The notes beneath the pieces are model-generated. The model did no database searches and had not been told where the DNA came from. It saw nothing but the letters and a program-made list of their open reading frames with translations. This document shows, one piece after another, positions 26,368 through 36,440 of a DNA stretch of 64,000 nucleotides (the first letter of the stretch is position 1; each line of letters opens with the position of its first letter). The position numbers were made by a program, and so were the translations under genes. Source of the DNA: Streptomyces niphimycinicus (GTDB lineage Bacteria; Actinomycetota; Actinomycetes; Streptomycetales; Streptomycetaceae); NCBI RefSeq assembly GCF_018883605.1, contig NZ_JAHLEM010000012.1:1-64000 (forward strand). The letters are read 5' to 3'.

Positions 26368-27075
26368 TCAGCGCGCCGCGGCGGCCGCGTTACGGATCCA
26401 ACTGCGGAATTCGATCGCCAGGTGCTCGCAGTGACCCTCGATCATCGAGTCCGGGGCGGCCGACGGATAGACGACGCGCACCACCACGTTCGCGCCGGTC
26501 TCGGTGTCCCGCGCCTGGTGCAGGCAGTACGCGAAGGGAGTAGCGTCGTCCAGGCTGAGCAGGGCGTTCATCAGCGTCACCGGGTAGGACGCGTCGAGGA
26601 ATGCGCTGACAGCGGCGGGCAGTTCGCGCGCTACCGAGACCTTGAACCGGGTGAGGTGGCCGCCGATCGTCTCCACCATGCCGCCCGTGTAGGTGGGCGG
26701 TTCGACGTAGTGCTCGGGGTGGGCGTTGAGGAGCAGTGACTTGTCCTGGAAGCGGCCGGTGCCGGCTTGCGCGGCGAACCAGTTGGCCAGGTCGGTGCCG
26801 CTGAGCCCGCGGACGGTGAACTCGGTGCGCGACTCACGGAAAGTGCCTCCTGAGGCCGCGACGAGCTCCTTGTGGTAGCGGTCGCCGGCGGCGATCTGCT
26901 CGGCGAGCAGGTCCATCATCACCTGGCCGCCTGCCACGTTCTTCAGGTTCATCAAGGCCCGGCGTGCGGCCTTGAGCTCCCACCGGTCGACTTCGGTCTC
27001 GTCGAAGGTGCGGCCCATGGTGTGCACATCGACGGTCACGAGGGTGGTCTGCCGTGCTTCGGTGTGGGTGTTCAC
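26368..27075 (-). CDS. Uncharacterised 235-residue protein
   Basis: Starts at GTG 27075 with an AGGAAA site; the longer ORF to 27312 runs into the IS110 remnant and is unlikely. No signal peptide or membrane helix. The protein is mixed alpha/beta with many polar residues (ALMNLKNVAGGQVMMDLLAE, RGLSGTDLANWFAAQ, YCLHQARDTETGANVVVRV). I do not recognise the family. It is on the same strand as, and 19 bases upstream of, the broken SDR, so it may have been its operon partner. Confidence 0.65.
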   Translation of the reverse strand: MNTHTEARQTTLVTVDVHTMGRTFDETEVDRWELKAARRALMNLKNVAGGQVMMDLLAEQIAAGDRYHKELVAASGGTFRESRTEFTVRGLSGTDLANWFAAQAGTGRFQDKSLLLNAHPEHYVEPPTYTGGMVETIGGHLTRFKVSVARELPAAVSAFLDASYPVTLMNALLSLDDATPFAYCLHQARDTETGANVVVRVVYPSAAPDSMIEGHCEHLAIEFRSWIRNAAAAAR

Positions 27076-27301
27076 GTGTGTTTCCTCATCAGTTTGGGGA
27101 GTCGGCCATCCGGCAGACTCCAGGTGGTAGCCAGCGGCAGGTGAGCACTCCTGGTTCCTGGACCGTTGAGTCCTGATGAAGGACCGTGCCCCTGCCGTTC
27201 GGCCCGGAGAGTTGATCGCTGATGGGATGTCGTGCCCGCCGCTGGCCGGCGTGAGCACTGCTTGATCAGGTCGCTGATGGTTCTCCGGCAGGCCGCTGAA
27301 G

Positions 27302-28093
27302 GTGATCGGCATCGAGAGCGGAGGACCGTTGCGACTGTTCGTGGGAGATGACTGGGCCGAGGACCATCACGACATCGAGGTGATGGACAGCGCCGGCGGA
27401 CGGCTGGCCCGGGCCCGGCTGCCCGAGGGCGTGACGGGCATGGCCCGGCTGCCCCCGATCGTGGGTGAGCCGGCCGGGGAGGACGCCGACAAGGCCGAGG
27501 TCCTGGTGGGGATCGAGACCGGCCGCGGCCCGTGGGAGCGTGCCCTGGTCGCCGCGGGGCACACGGTGCTGGCCGTCAACTCGTCGCAGGCCGCCCGGTT
27601 CCGTGACCGGCTGGGGGCCTCCGGGGCCAAGAGCGACCCCGGGGACGCGCACGTGCCGGCCGACATGGTCCGCACCCACGGCCACGAGCTGCGGCCCGTC
27701 GCCGGGGACTCCGCCCAAGTCGAGGCGGTCAAGGTCATCACCCGTACCCACAAGACCCTGATCTGGGAGCGGACCCGGCACCCCCAGCGGCTGCGGCATG
27801 CCGGGTCCGCCCAGGCCCTGCTCGCGGTCCTGAACGTGCTGAACACCCAGATCAAGACCCTGTAAGGGCAGGTCGAAGCGCATTTTGGCCGGCACCCGGC
27901 CGCTGAGATCATCCTCTCCCAGCCGGTGGGCGTCGTCCTCGGTGCCCGGGTGCTCGCAGAGTTCCGCGACGACCCCGCCCTGCGCCAGCTCGCCAACCGG
28001 CTCGTGGGCATACTCCACGGATGCCTCAAAACTGGCACCCGCTACGACGAGGCAACCGCCTGGTCGCATCACGCGGAACTGGCTACGGGGTGA
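27302..28093 (+). pseudogene. Decayed IS110-family transposase
   Basis: The N-terminus LFVGDDWAEDHHDIEVMD and RFRDRLGASGAKSDPGDAHV are the DEDD RuvC-like domain of IS110 transposases. A TAA at 27863 interrupts the frame, then coding resumes (GQVEAHFGRHPAAEII). The middle of the C-terminal domain is deleted before NRLVGILHGCLKTGTRYDE. The protein is thus inactive, with both a stop and a deletion. Confidence 0.85.
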
Positions 28094-28220
28094 CATCTAC
28101 GCTCCTGGGATGTCTTTCATGGCAGGAGACGGGCAATGCAGATGCGGCGACGGTCCAGATGCGTACACGGAATGCGCCAGCCTGTTTGCTGCCCGCTCAA
28201 ATCCACAATAAGGTGCAGCC

Positions 28221-28817
28221 ATGCACCTTGCAAGCCCGGAGTCCGCCCCCCGCCGCCGTCGGCGCGGCGCAGAATTGCAGGCCGCTCTACTTGACGCCGC
28301 CTGGGAAGAGCTGATGGAACGCGGCTACGCGGGCCTCACCTTCGCCGCGGTAGCGGACGGCGCCGGCACCAGTCGCGGGGTCGTCAACCGTCACTGGGCG
28401 ACCAAGGCCATGCTGGTCCGTGATGCCATCGGCCGTGCCAGCGACAAGTTCACGCTCACCGATCCCGACACCGGATCGCTGCGCGATGACACCATCGGGC
28501 TGCTCGAACAGCTCAACGGGGCGTTCACTGTGTTCGCTGTCGCCATGACCGCACAGTTGGCCGCCTACTTCGAAGAGACGGGAACAACACCCGCCGAGCT
28601 GCGTGCGTCCCTGATCGATGAGAGGTGGGCGCTGATCGAGTCCGTCGCGCAGCGCGCCGTCGAGCGAGGAGAGATCGATGGTTCGAAGCTGACTCCGCGA
28701 ATCACACGGTTGCCCTTTGACCTGCTCCGACACGAAGTGCTCATGGACCTGGCGCCAATGTCCGCGCACGCCATCCAGGAGATCGTTGACACGATCTTCA
28801 TCCCCCTGCTCACATAA
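28221..28817 (+). CDS. TetR-family regulator
   Basis: 198 residues, ATG 28221. Helix-turn-helix at about 20-65 (AAWEELMERGYAGLTFAAVA, GTSRGVVNRHWATKAMLVRDA), then a helical ligand domain ending EVLMDLAPMSAHAIQEIVDTI, typical of the AcrR-type TetR_C group. It stands alone between IS remnants, with no adjacent target gene left intact. Confidence 0.85.
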   Translation: MHLASPESAPRRRRRGAELQAALLDAAWEELMERGYAGLTFAAVADGAGTSRGVVNRHWATKAMLVRDAIGRASDKFTLTDPDTGSLRDDTIGLLEQLNGAFTVFAVAMTAQLAAYFEETGTTPAELRASLIDERWALIESVAQRAVERGEIDGSKLTPRITRLPFDLLRHEVLMDLAPMSAHAIQEIVDTIFIPLLT

Positions 28818-28882
28818 GACCCTGCGCAGGGCGTGCAGATCTTTAACTCGTGGCTTTCCATTCGGTGGTTCGTTGGTCTGGC

Positions 28883-29221
28883 ATGAGCGGGTTGGATGGG
28901 CAACGGGCCGTGCTGGCAGCCAATTCGAGGCGATTCTGCCGCACCTCGACGAGGGGCGGCGTCGCCTGCTGATAGGGGCGGAGGCCCAGTCCCTCGGCCA
29001 CGGCGGGATCGGAGCAGCCGCCCGTGCCGCCGGTGTCCGTGAGGCCACCCTGTCTGGCGGAATGCGGGAACTCGACTCCGGAGAAGCCCCGTTGGGACGC
29101 ATCCGCCGGCCCGGTGCCGGCCGCAAACGCGTGGTCGACCGGAGCCCGGCCGTTCGGGAGGCACTCCTCGCACTGGTCGAGCCCGACGTCCGCGGAGATC
29201 CCATGTCGCCGCTGCGCTTGA
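28883..29221 (+). pseudogene. ISAzo13-like transposase N-terminal fragment
   Basis: Starts MSGLDGQRAVLAA, shifts frame near 28920, then reads ILPHLDEGRRRLLIGAEAQS, LGHGGIGAAARAAGVREATL and GDPMSPLRLT. This matches the N-terminal region of ISAzo13-family transposases. It is cut exactly where the terminus of another IS begins (ACCTGTGCCG at 29219). Confidence 0.72.
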
Positions 29222-30553
<1,332 letters not shown>

Positions 30554-30600
30554 GTTCACTCCTTGATCGTGTTCCGCAGGGTTCCACCTACCCAATCAAG

Positions 30601-30619
30601 CAAGGTTAGCCTAGCCTAA
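30601..30619. promoter_or_regulatory. Iron-box-like operator (DmdR/IdeR type)
   Basis: CAAGGTTAGCCTAGCCTAA agrees with the DmdR/IdeR consensus TTAGGTTAGCCTAACCTAA at 16 of 19 positions. It lies upstream of the minus-strand SDR at 29789-30553. The match is read by eye; binding is not shown. Confidence 0.65.
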
Positions 30620-30949
30620 GTTCGCTGTTCAGTCGGTCGCCGGGGTTGGGTGCCCTTCTTGGCCATGGACGCGCCCACCTCTGGGTAGAGTCGGGGCCGT
30701 ATGACGAGAGATCGTCACGTACGGATTGTGAGGGTCGAGGGGTGAAACTCCCCTCGGTACTCGGCGATCTTCCTGTCACCGACGACTTTCTGGGCCCAGC
30801 CGGAGATCCTGGCGCGGGTGGTCTTGCCGAAAGTGAACGGGCGGGGCTGGGTGGGCAGCAGTGTGGGGACGATGGTGGCGGTGGGGTTCCTCGGGGCGGG
30901 AGGCCGTCACCTCGGCGACGGTGCCGGGCAGGCGCAGTCGGCCGTGCCC
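30620..30949. other. Unassigned intergenic stretch
   Basis: No complete gene. A minus-strand frame at about 30745-30850 gives a protein-like PFTFGKTTRARISGWAQKVV, possibly a remnant, but I cannot identify it. GAGGGGTGAAACTCCCCTC at 30737-30755 is a short hairpin. Confidence 0.35.
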
Positions 30950-31040
30950 TTGCCGGAAACCTCATCTGTGCAGGTCAAGCCGCATTCCTGTACTCGTGGA
31001 GGATGCCGCCGAGGCGATCGTCGACGTATGTCGAGGCGGG
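30950..31040 (-). mobile_element. IS scar: transposase tail plus terminus
   Basis: Terminus TTGCCGGAAACCTC at 30950-30963. The minus strand then reads DRLGGILHEYRNAA-stop (stop 30975), with a 2-base deletion upstream (CGTCGACGATCG versus CGCCGACACGATCG at 25.7 kb). It adjoins the C-terminal TetR fragment and is near-identical to the 25621-25720 scar. Confidence 0.78.
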
Positions 31041-31044
31041 CTGA

Positions 31045-31284
31045 CGCGTCGGGATCGTCGATCGGCGGAGGCAAGGGCTGCTCCGGATCCGCAGCGCTAT
31101 CGATGTCGCCGTGGCGCTGGGCGGCGCTGATCTCCGTCCGCAGCAGGGTCAGCAGTGCCCTCATGGTCTCGGCCGACCGTCCGGCGACCGTCGGATCATG
31201 CTGGGCCAGTTCCGCCGCGCCCTTGGCCAACAGGCATCCGCGGCGCTCGGTGTCGGAGGCGGTGTTCTCCGCCATGAGGCGCAC
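31045..31284 (-). pseudogene. TetR-family regulator, C-terminal fragment
   Basis: VRLMAENTASDTERRGCLLAKG then GAAELAQHDPTVAGRSAETM and AAQRHGDIDSAADPEQ resemble the C-terminal ligand domain of TetR/AcrR repressors. The DNA-binding half is absent: upstream lies a GC hairpin. The 3' end fuses into the IS scar. It is the remains of a regulator, not a working gene. Confidence 0.6.
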
Positions 31285-31287
31285 GTA

Positions 31288-31315
31288 GCGGCCGCGGCCC
31301 GGTGGCCGCGGCCGC
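31288..31315. repeat. 12-bp perfect inverted repeat with 4-base loop
   Basis: GCGGCCGCGGCC, loop CGGT, GGCCGCGGCCGC. It replaces the expected N-terminal part of the TetR fragment and could act as a hairpin terminator or be a deletion junction. Confidence 0.6.
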
Positions 31316-31434
31316 GGTCGGCTCGGCGGCCCGTCGACGATCTGCCCGGCCGTCCGCCCCGCGGCCGGGGACGACGGCTCGGCCGCGCTCGTCCAGGGTG
31401 GTCGGTCCGGGCAGGCGTGAGCGTTTGCGCAGGC

Positions 31435-32070
31435 TCAGGGGGACGTGGTCCAGCGTGGCGCGGTCTCGGCCCACTTGGCGTCCCACTGGGCGAGATTGCG
31501 CCGACGCAGGACCACGGCGACGCCGCGGTAGGCGGCGGCACCGGCGAGGGCCACGGTCAGGAAGCCGACGAGCGCCCAGCCCATGGTCCGGCTGCGGATC
31601 TGCTCGGCGGGCATGGGCGGCTCGGCGATCGCTCCGTCCGCGTCGACCCACACGTCGACGGAGCTGCCCGCGCTGAGCCCGGGCAGGACGTCGGTCTCGG
31701 CGGTGCGGATCCGTCCGTCCGGGTCGGTGTAGCGGACCGTGGCCGGATAGCGGTTCTCTCTCGCCTCCGCCGATCCGGGCTCCGGATGGTCCGGGGCGTC
31801 GTGGGTGAGGACGGCGGCGGTGAGGCGCAGGGTCTGCCTCTGGTGCTCGGCGGCCGCGCGGTAGTGCCGGTGGGCGGCGTCACCGATGGCGAACATGGCA
31901 CCGAGCCCCAGGATCGGTACGAGCAGCAACATGGCCAGGGCGATCCGGCCCTGGAGGCGGTCGGTGCGCCGGTACAGCGGATTGTGCCGCCAGCGCCACA
32001 GCGACAGGGGGTGCACGAGCTCGTGGTGCGGGGGATCCGGGGGCTGTGCGGGTGGTGGCACGCCGGACAC
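31435..32070 (-). CDS. Rv1733c-like two-helix membrane protein
   Basis: 211 residues, GTG 32070. Two membrane helices at about 44-62 and 164-182 flank an extracytoplasmic domain of about 100 residues with RYPATVRYTDPDGRIRTAET and VDVWVDADG. This architecture, with the N-terminal NPLYRRTDRLQGRIAL, matches the Rv1733c family, a DosR-regulon membrane protein in mycobacteria and common in Streptomyces stress islands. Function unknown. It is downstream of the MreB-like gene, on the same strand. Confidence 0.75.
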   Translation of the reverse strand: MSGVPPPAQPPDPPHHELVHPLSLWRWRHNPLYRRTDRLQGRIALAMLLLVPILGLGAMFAIGDAAHRHYRAAAEHQRQTLRLTAAVLTHDAPDHPEPGSAEARENRYPATVRYTDPDGRIRTAETDVLPGLSAGSSVDVWVDADGAIAEPPMPAEQIRSRTMGWALVGFLTVALAGAAAYRGVAVVLRRRNLAQWDAKWAETAPRWTTSP

Positions 32071-32149
32071 AGGTTCTCCTTTCCGGGGCAGGGGGGTGGC
32101 GTACAGCAGACCCCGGCCGGTGAGGTGGCGGGGTCAGGGGGCAGCGAGG

Positions 32150-33007
32150 TCAGCGGAAGAGCTGGCCAGGCCCGGGTGGGGACGTGCCCCTGGCCGACGG
32201 ATGTCCGTGCGCGGCCCGCAACATCGTGGCGGCGCCGCGGATCGCCGCGGTATGCGGTGTGGGAACCGCCCGCAGGGGCGCGTGCGTGCCGCCGGCGAGC
32301 CGGTGAGTGAGGTCGGGGCGCAGTGCGCCGCCACCGGCCAGGAGGGCACCCCGGCTCAGGGCCTCGGCGGTGAGGGACGTGCGGTCCTGCCGGAGCATGG
32401 AGGTGAACATGGTGCTGATGGCTTCGCTGATCTCCGCCGTGGCGTCGGCGTCTGCGAGGTCGGTGGTGCCGGGGAGGTCGGTGGTGCCCAGGGCGGTGCG
32501 GCGGGCGTCGAAGACCAGGCCGTCGACGAGGAGGACCACCTCGGTGAGATGGGCGCCGATGTCCACCACGAGCAGCGGCAGGGAGAGGTCGGCGCCCGCG
32601 GCCAGGGCGATGGCGCGCGCGGTGGGGACGGTCAGGACCGCGCGGGGGCGGAGCACTTCCACGGCGGCGCGGGCCCGTTCCCGGTAGGCGGGGCCGTCCA
32701 GTACCGGCGCGGTGACCACCACCAGCGGGCGGGTGAGGCGGGGCAGGCGGTGGCTGAGGAGCCGGTCGAGCATCCGGGCCGTTCCCGGAACGTCGACGAT
32801 GGCGCCGCGCTGGACCGGATACACCGCCCCAGCACCGGGGAAGGTGATGGTGGGTACGTCGAGGACCATCCCGCGGCCGGCTATCCAGGCGCGGGTGCGG
32901 GCGCTGCCCAGGTCCAGGGCGAGGCCGCAGCAGTGCCGGCACAACGGCCAGGGCCGGTGCCGGTGCCCGGCGGGGGAGCCGGACCGGAAGCGGCGGCGGA
33001 CGGTCAT
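32150..33007 (-). CDS. MreB-like actin-family protein
   Basis: 285 residues. ATPase-fold signatures: LALDLGSARTRAW (phosphate 1), LLVVDIGAHLTEVVLLVDG (phosphate 2) and ALLAGGGALRPDLTHRLAG (adenosine motif). It is shorter than MreB (about 340). Residues 1-30 are basic and histidine/cysteine-containing (RPWPLCRHCCG), an unusual addition. The ATG overlaps the stop of the upstream DksA/TraR-like gene (ATGA), so they are coupled. Streptomyces carry accessory MreB-like proteins; this one is probably stress-related and not cell-wall essential, but that is inference. Confidence 0.75.
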   Translation of the reverse strand: MTVRRRFRSGSPAGHRHRPWPLCRHCCGLALDLGSARTRAWIAGRGMVLDVPTITFPGAGAVYPVQRGAIVDVPGTARMLDRLLSHRLPRLTRPLVVVTAPVLDGPAYRERARAAVEVLRPRAVLTVPTARAIALAAGADLSLPLLVVDIGAHLTEVVLLVDGLVFDARRTALGTTDLPGTTDLADADATAEISEAISTMFTSMLRQDRTSLTAEALSRGALLAGGGALRPDLTHRLAGGTHAPLRAVPTPHTAAIRGAATMLRAAHGHPSARGTSPPGPGQLFR

Positions 33008-33372
33008 CGTCCGGCCTCCCGTACCTGCTGGCACCGTGCGCAGTAGCGGGCCTGTGGAACGATCATCAGCCGGTCGCGCTCGACCGGGCGACGGCACAGG
33101 TGGCACGTGCCGTAGCGGCCCTCGGCGATGCGTCGCAGCGCCGCCTCCACGTCGGCGAGGACCATGCGCGCGGAGGCGGCGACTTTGACGTGCACTTCGG
33201 CCTGTGCCGCGGAGCGGCGCCGGAGCAGGTCCTCGGCGCGGGGCGGCGCGGCGATCTGCCGTAGCTGTTCCTGGCGGAACAGGTGCTGTTCGTGGAGGTT
33301 CTCCCGCAGCGCGGCGAGGTCCTCGGGCGACAGGTGCGTGGCACGGTCGCCGATGGTCTGGTGGTTCACCAC
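33004..33372 (-). CDS. DksA/TraR-type zinc-finger protein
   Basis: About 122 residues. A helical coiled region (about 15-75) leads to a C-terminal zinc finger with cysteines in CHLCRRP and YCARCQQ. DksA/TraR proteins bind RNA polymerase through the secondary channel. Start GTG 33372 or 33369. It overlaps the MreB-like gene by 4 bases and is preceded by a paralogue at 33424-33753. Confidence 0.85.
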   Translation of the reverse strand: MVNHQTIGDRATHLSPEDLAALRENLHEQHLFRQEQLRQIAAPPRAEDLLRRRSAAQAEVHVKVAASARMVLADVEAALRRIAEGRYGTCHLCRRPVERDRLMIVPQARYCARCQQVREAGR

Positions 33373-33423
33373 TTCACCCCTTTGAGCAGGGCGGAGACGA
33401 AAACAGGAGGCGGACGGGGCGGG

Positions 33424-33753
33424 TCAGGCGGTGGCGCGGCCCTGGCAGGCGACGCAGTACCGGGTGTAGGGGAGGATCTCCAGGCGTTCGGGGGGGACGG
33501 GCTTGGCGCAGCCCTGGCAGATGCCGTAGGTGTCGTCCTCCACGCGGGCGAACGCCTCGTCGATCTCGGTGAGGACTCGCTGGATCGCCTCCGTCTGCGC
33601 GGACACCAGATGGGCGTCCGTGCTCTGGGCGCTCTCGTCGAGGGCACGGAGCTGAGCCAGGCGGCTGTTGCGGGCGTGTTCGAGGCGCTGACGGGTTTCA
33701 TGAGAGGTCAGCCGCCCGGGGCGGGGGCCGGTCTGGGCGGTGTCGAGCGGCAC
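33424..33753 (-). CDS. DksA/TraR-type zinc-finger protein, second copy
   Basis: 109 residues from GTG 33753 with AAAGGA upstream. Coiled N-terminal half (TRQRLEHARNSRLAQLRALD) and C-terminal zinc finger CQGC ... YCVACQG. The finger keeps the PVPPERLEILPYTRYC spacing shared with the other copy. First gene of the leftward stress operon, divergent from the sensor kinase. Confidence 0.85.
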   Translation of the reverse strand: MPLDTAQTGPRPGRLTSHETRQRLEHARNSRLAQLRALDESAQSTDAHLVSAQTEAIQRVLTEIDEAFARVEDDTYGICQGCAKPVPPERLEILPYTRYCVACQGRATA

Positions 33754-34128
33754 GATGAGGTCCTTTCGCGAAAGCGCGCCAGGCGCGGCAGTAGCCGCCC
33801 GGTTCCGCCGGCCGCGGTCTCCACGACCGCGCGCACTGGCCGTACCGGACGGCTCGAGCACCTTCGACTCTGCTCGACCCGGCGTCGGAAGCCCATCGGG
33901 CGCGGACCCCATTTGCCCGGGGCAGCGGTGACCACGGGGCGATGGCGGGGAAGGGCGCGTGGGTACCCGATGACCTCGGATATGGGTGACGGGCCCCATC
34001 GACCGCGCGCGGTGCGGGAGGCAGGCTGTGTCAGGCTCGGTCGTGATCGGTTGTGGCGGCTCCGCCGGGGTGTGATGGGCGACAGTAGAGCTGATCACAC
34101 GCGGAGCGCAGAAGGAGGAACTTCCCCG
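33754..34128. other. Divergent control region between zinc-finger and kinase genes
   Basis: 375 bases without a gene. It must hold the promoters for both directions. Only weak palindromes such as TGGGTGACGGGCCCCA (about 33983-33998) are seen; I would not call a specific operator. Confidence 0.4.
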
Positions 34129-35091
34129 GTGTCGTTGTTCTGGCGGATCTTCGGGCTCAACGCCCTGGTGCTGGGCACCGCTACGGCGCTGCTGCTGTGG
34201 GCGCCGGTGACCGTCTCCGTGCCGGTGGTGCTGACCGAGGCGATCATCCTGGTCGGCGGTCTCGCCGTCATGCTGGTCGCCAACGGCACCCTGCTGCGCT
34301 GGGGCCTGGCCCCGCTGGACCGGCTGACCAGGCTGATGACCACCGTCGACCTGCTGCGCCCGGGCCAGCGGCTGCCCGTGCCCGGCGCCGGCGGCGGTAG
34401 CGAGGTGTCCGAGCTGATCCGCACCTTCAACGCCATGCTCGACCGGCTGGAGCACGAACGCGCCACGTCCAGCGCCCGGGCGCTGCTGGCCCAGGAGGCG
34501 GAACGCCGCCGCATCGCCCAGGAACTGCACGACGAGGTCGGGCAGAGCATGACCGCGATCCTGCTGGTGCTGGGGCGCGCCGCGGACGACGCCCCCGAAC
34601 CGCTGCGCGAGGACCTCCAGCAGGCCCAGGAGATCACCAGGGAGAGCCTGGACGAGGTCCGCCGCCTGGTGCGCCGCCTGCGGCCCGGCGTCCTGGACGA
34701 CCTGGGCCTGGTCAGCGCACTGACCTCGCTCACGCAGGACTTCGCCACCCACACCGGGCTGCGGGTCGTGCGCCGCCTCGATTCCGATCCGCCCACCCTC
34801 GACCCGGAGAGCGAGCTCGTGCTGTACCGGGTGGCTCAGGAGAGCCTGACCAACGCGGCCCGCCATGCGGACGCGCGGCGGGTCGAGGTGAGCCTGCACC
34901 GGGTGGGCGAGGCGGTGGTGCTGGAGATCGCCGACGACGGCCGCGGCATCGAGGCCGCCTGCGAAGGCGCCGGGATCCGCGGCATGCGCGAACGGGCCCT
35001 GCTCGCCGGGGCCACCCTCGACATCACCTCGACGCCTGGCACCGGTACCCGGATCCGCCTCATCACACCCGCCCCCAGGAAGCAGCTCTGA
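34129..35091 (+). CDS. NarL-type sensor histidine kinase (HisKA_3)
   Basis: 320 residues from GTG 34129 after GGAGGAA. Two membrane helices (about 7-24 and 34-52) with a very short external loop, a HAMP segment (about 52-110), the phosphoacceptor in RIAQELHDEVGQS (His134), and an HATPase_c domain with NAARHADARRV and ADDGRGI. No GAF/haem domain, so unlike DevS it cannot sense oxygen by that route; signals probably come from the membrane. It is co-transcribed with the response regulator 2 bases downstream. Confidence 0.9.
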   Translation: MSLFWRIFGLNALVLGTATALLLWAPVTVSVPVVLTEAIILVGGLAVMLVANGTLLRWGLAPLDRLTRLMTTVDLLRPGQRLPVPGAGGGSEVSELIRTFNAMLDRLEHERATSSARALLAQEAERRRIAQELHDEVGQSMTAILLVLGRAADDAPEPLREDLQQAQEITRESLDEVRRLVRRLRPGVLDDLGLVSALTSLTQDFATHTGLRVVRRLDSDPPTLDPESELVLYRVAQESLTNAARHADARRVEVSLHRVGEAVVLEIADDGRGIEAACEGAGIRGMRERALLAGATLDITSTPGTGTRIRLITPAPRKQL

Positions 35092-35093
35092 CC

Positions 35094-35801
35094 ATGCCCG
35101 ATCCGACCCCGCCCGGACCCACCACGGCCTCGGCACCGTCCGCCACGGCCGGGAAGCCGATCCGCATCCTGCTCGCCGACGACCACGCTCTCGTACGCCG
35201 CGGCGTACGCCTGATCCTCGACAGGGAACCCGACCTGGAGGTCGTCGCCGAGGCCGGGGACGGTGCCGAGGCCATCGAGGCGGCCCGGAGCCAGGAGATC
35301 GACCTGGCCGTGCTGGACATCGCCATGCCGCGCCTGACCGGTCTTCAGGCCACCCGGGAGCTGGTGGCGCTCAAGCCGGGTCTGCGCATCCTGATGCTGA
35401 CGATGCACGACAACGAGCAGTACCTGTTCCAGGCACTCAAGGCCGGGGCCTGTGGCTATGTGCTGAAGTCGGTTGCCGACCGCGACCTGGTCGCCGCCTG
35501 CCGGGCCGCGATGCGCAACGAGCCGTTCCTCTACCCCGGCGCGGTCACCGCCCTCATCCGCAACTACCTGGAGCGCGTCCGCCACGGCGAGGAAGACCCC
35601 GACCAGTTCCTCACCCCTCGTGAGGAGGAGGTCCTCAAACTCGTCGCCGAAGGGCACTCCTCCAAGGAGATCGCCGAGATCCTGTTCATCAGCGTCAAGA
35701 CCGTGCACCGCCACCGGGCCAACCTCCTGCACAAGCTCGGTCTGCACGACCGGCTGGAGCTGACCCGCTACGCCATCCGCGCAGGTCTCATCGAACCCTG
35801 A
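35094..35801 (+). CDS. NarL/LuxR-family response regulator
   Basis: 235 residues. Receiver domain about 22-140 with acidic pocket LLADDH (Asp29, Asp30) and phosphoacceptor Asp75 in VLDIAMPRLTG; LuxR-type helix-turn-helix about 165-230 (LTPREEEVLKLVAEGHSSKE). It pairs with the kinase encoded immediately upstream. Likely targets are the adjacent divergent stress genes; this is inferred from position. Confidence 0.92.
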   Translation: MPDPTPPGPTTASAPSATAGKPIRILLADDHALVRRGVRLILDREPDLEVVAEAGDGAEAIEAARSQEIDLAVLDIAMPRLTGLQATRELVALKPGLRILMLTMHDNEQYLFQALKAGACGYVLKSVADRDLVAACRAAMRNEPFLYPGAVTALIRNYLERVRHGEEDPDQFLTPREEEVLKLVAEGHSSKEIAEILFISVKTVHRHRANLLHKLGLHDRLELTRYAIRAGLIEP

Positions 35802-35820
35802 CGCCCGCCCCGCACCGACG

Positions 35821-35861
35821 TCCGGGGCTCTGGTCGTCCACTCCCCGGCCGGAGCCCCGGA
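35821..35861 (+). terminator. Hairpin terminator after the two-component operon
   Basis: TCCGGGGCTC pairs perfectly with GAGCCCCGGA across a 21-base loop, 20 bases after the response-regulator stop. There is no T-run, as is common in Streptomyces. Confidence 0.55.
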
Positions 35862-35921
35862 CCGGCACCCCACGCCGAGCACACGGCAGGAGTCGAGCAC
35901 CCCGCAGGAAGGGGACGGTGC

Positions 35922-36371
35922 ATGCGCCCAGCACCCCGCAGCACCCCGACGGCAGTTCACCCGCTCGCGGGGACGCTCATCGCGCTCCTCGCCGTTCTGC
36001 TGGGGTTGGTTCCCGCCGATGCCGCGCGCGCGGCTTCCGTTCCGGTGCCCGCGGTTTCCGTTCCGGTGCTCGCGGCTTCCGTTCCGGTGCTCGATCCGGC
36101 CCCGGCGGCCACGGGCGCCGAGCGCCCCGACACCGGTCCCCACGCGGACGACCCGTGTGCCGTCGGCTGCGCGGCCCAGGCCAGGGTCCGCCACGACCAC
36201 CTCGGCGAGCGCCCGTGCCCACCGGATCACCACGCCACCGACCCCCCTGACGCGGATGCCGGCCCGGCTGTCGGTACCCGTGCTTCAGCGCCTTCCGCGT
36301 GCGCACCCGCCTCTCCCGGCCGGTCGGCCCACGACCGCGGCCGGGCCCCTCCGGCACCCGCAGGTACCTGA
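35922..36371 (+). CDS. Small secreted protein with valine-proline repeats
   Basis: 149 residues with a signal-peptide-like start (LAGTLIALLAVLLGLVPADAARA, cleavage about 38). The mature part opens with three copies of a 7-residue unit (ASVPVPA, VSVPVLA, ASVPVLD) encoded by 21-base repeats, then low-complexity Pro/Ala/His/Asp with scattered cysteines. No recognised domain. It lies just upstream of SecDF. It may be real, but the biased composition leaves doubt. Confidence 0.45.
   Translation: MRPAPRSTPTAVHPLAGTLIALLAVLLGLVPADAARAASVPVPAVSVPVLAASVPVLDPAPAATGAERPDTGPHADDPCAVGCAAQARVRHDHLGERPCPPDHHATDPPDADAGPAVGTRASAPSACAPASPGRSAHDRGRAPPAPAGT
36030..36092 (+). repeat. Three 21-bp tandem repeats
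   Basis: GCGGCTTCCGTTCCGGTGCYC repeated three times with 1-2 base differences, inside the small secreted protein gene. Copy number may vary by slippage. Confidence 0.8.
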
Positions 36372-36440
36372 CGCGACCCATCACCCTTTCCTCCGTCGCG
36401 GCCGCGCGGGCCGCTGCCGCGGCGTGCCTGCCGGAGGCTC

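Noticed and set aside
31557-32942. 461-residue proline-rich minus-strand ORF
   Set aside because: It overlaps two better-supported genes in other frames and has the composition of an out-of-frame high-GC ORF.
33983-33998. DevR/DosR-like box near the sensor kinase
   Set aside because: TGGGTGACGGGCCCCA is only partly palindromic and does not match the DosR consensus well.
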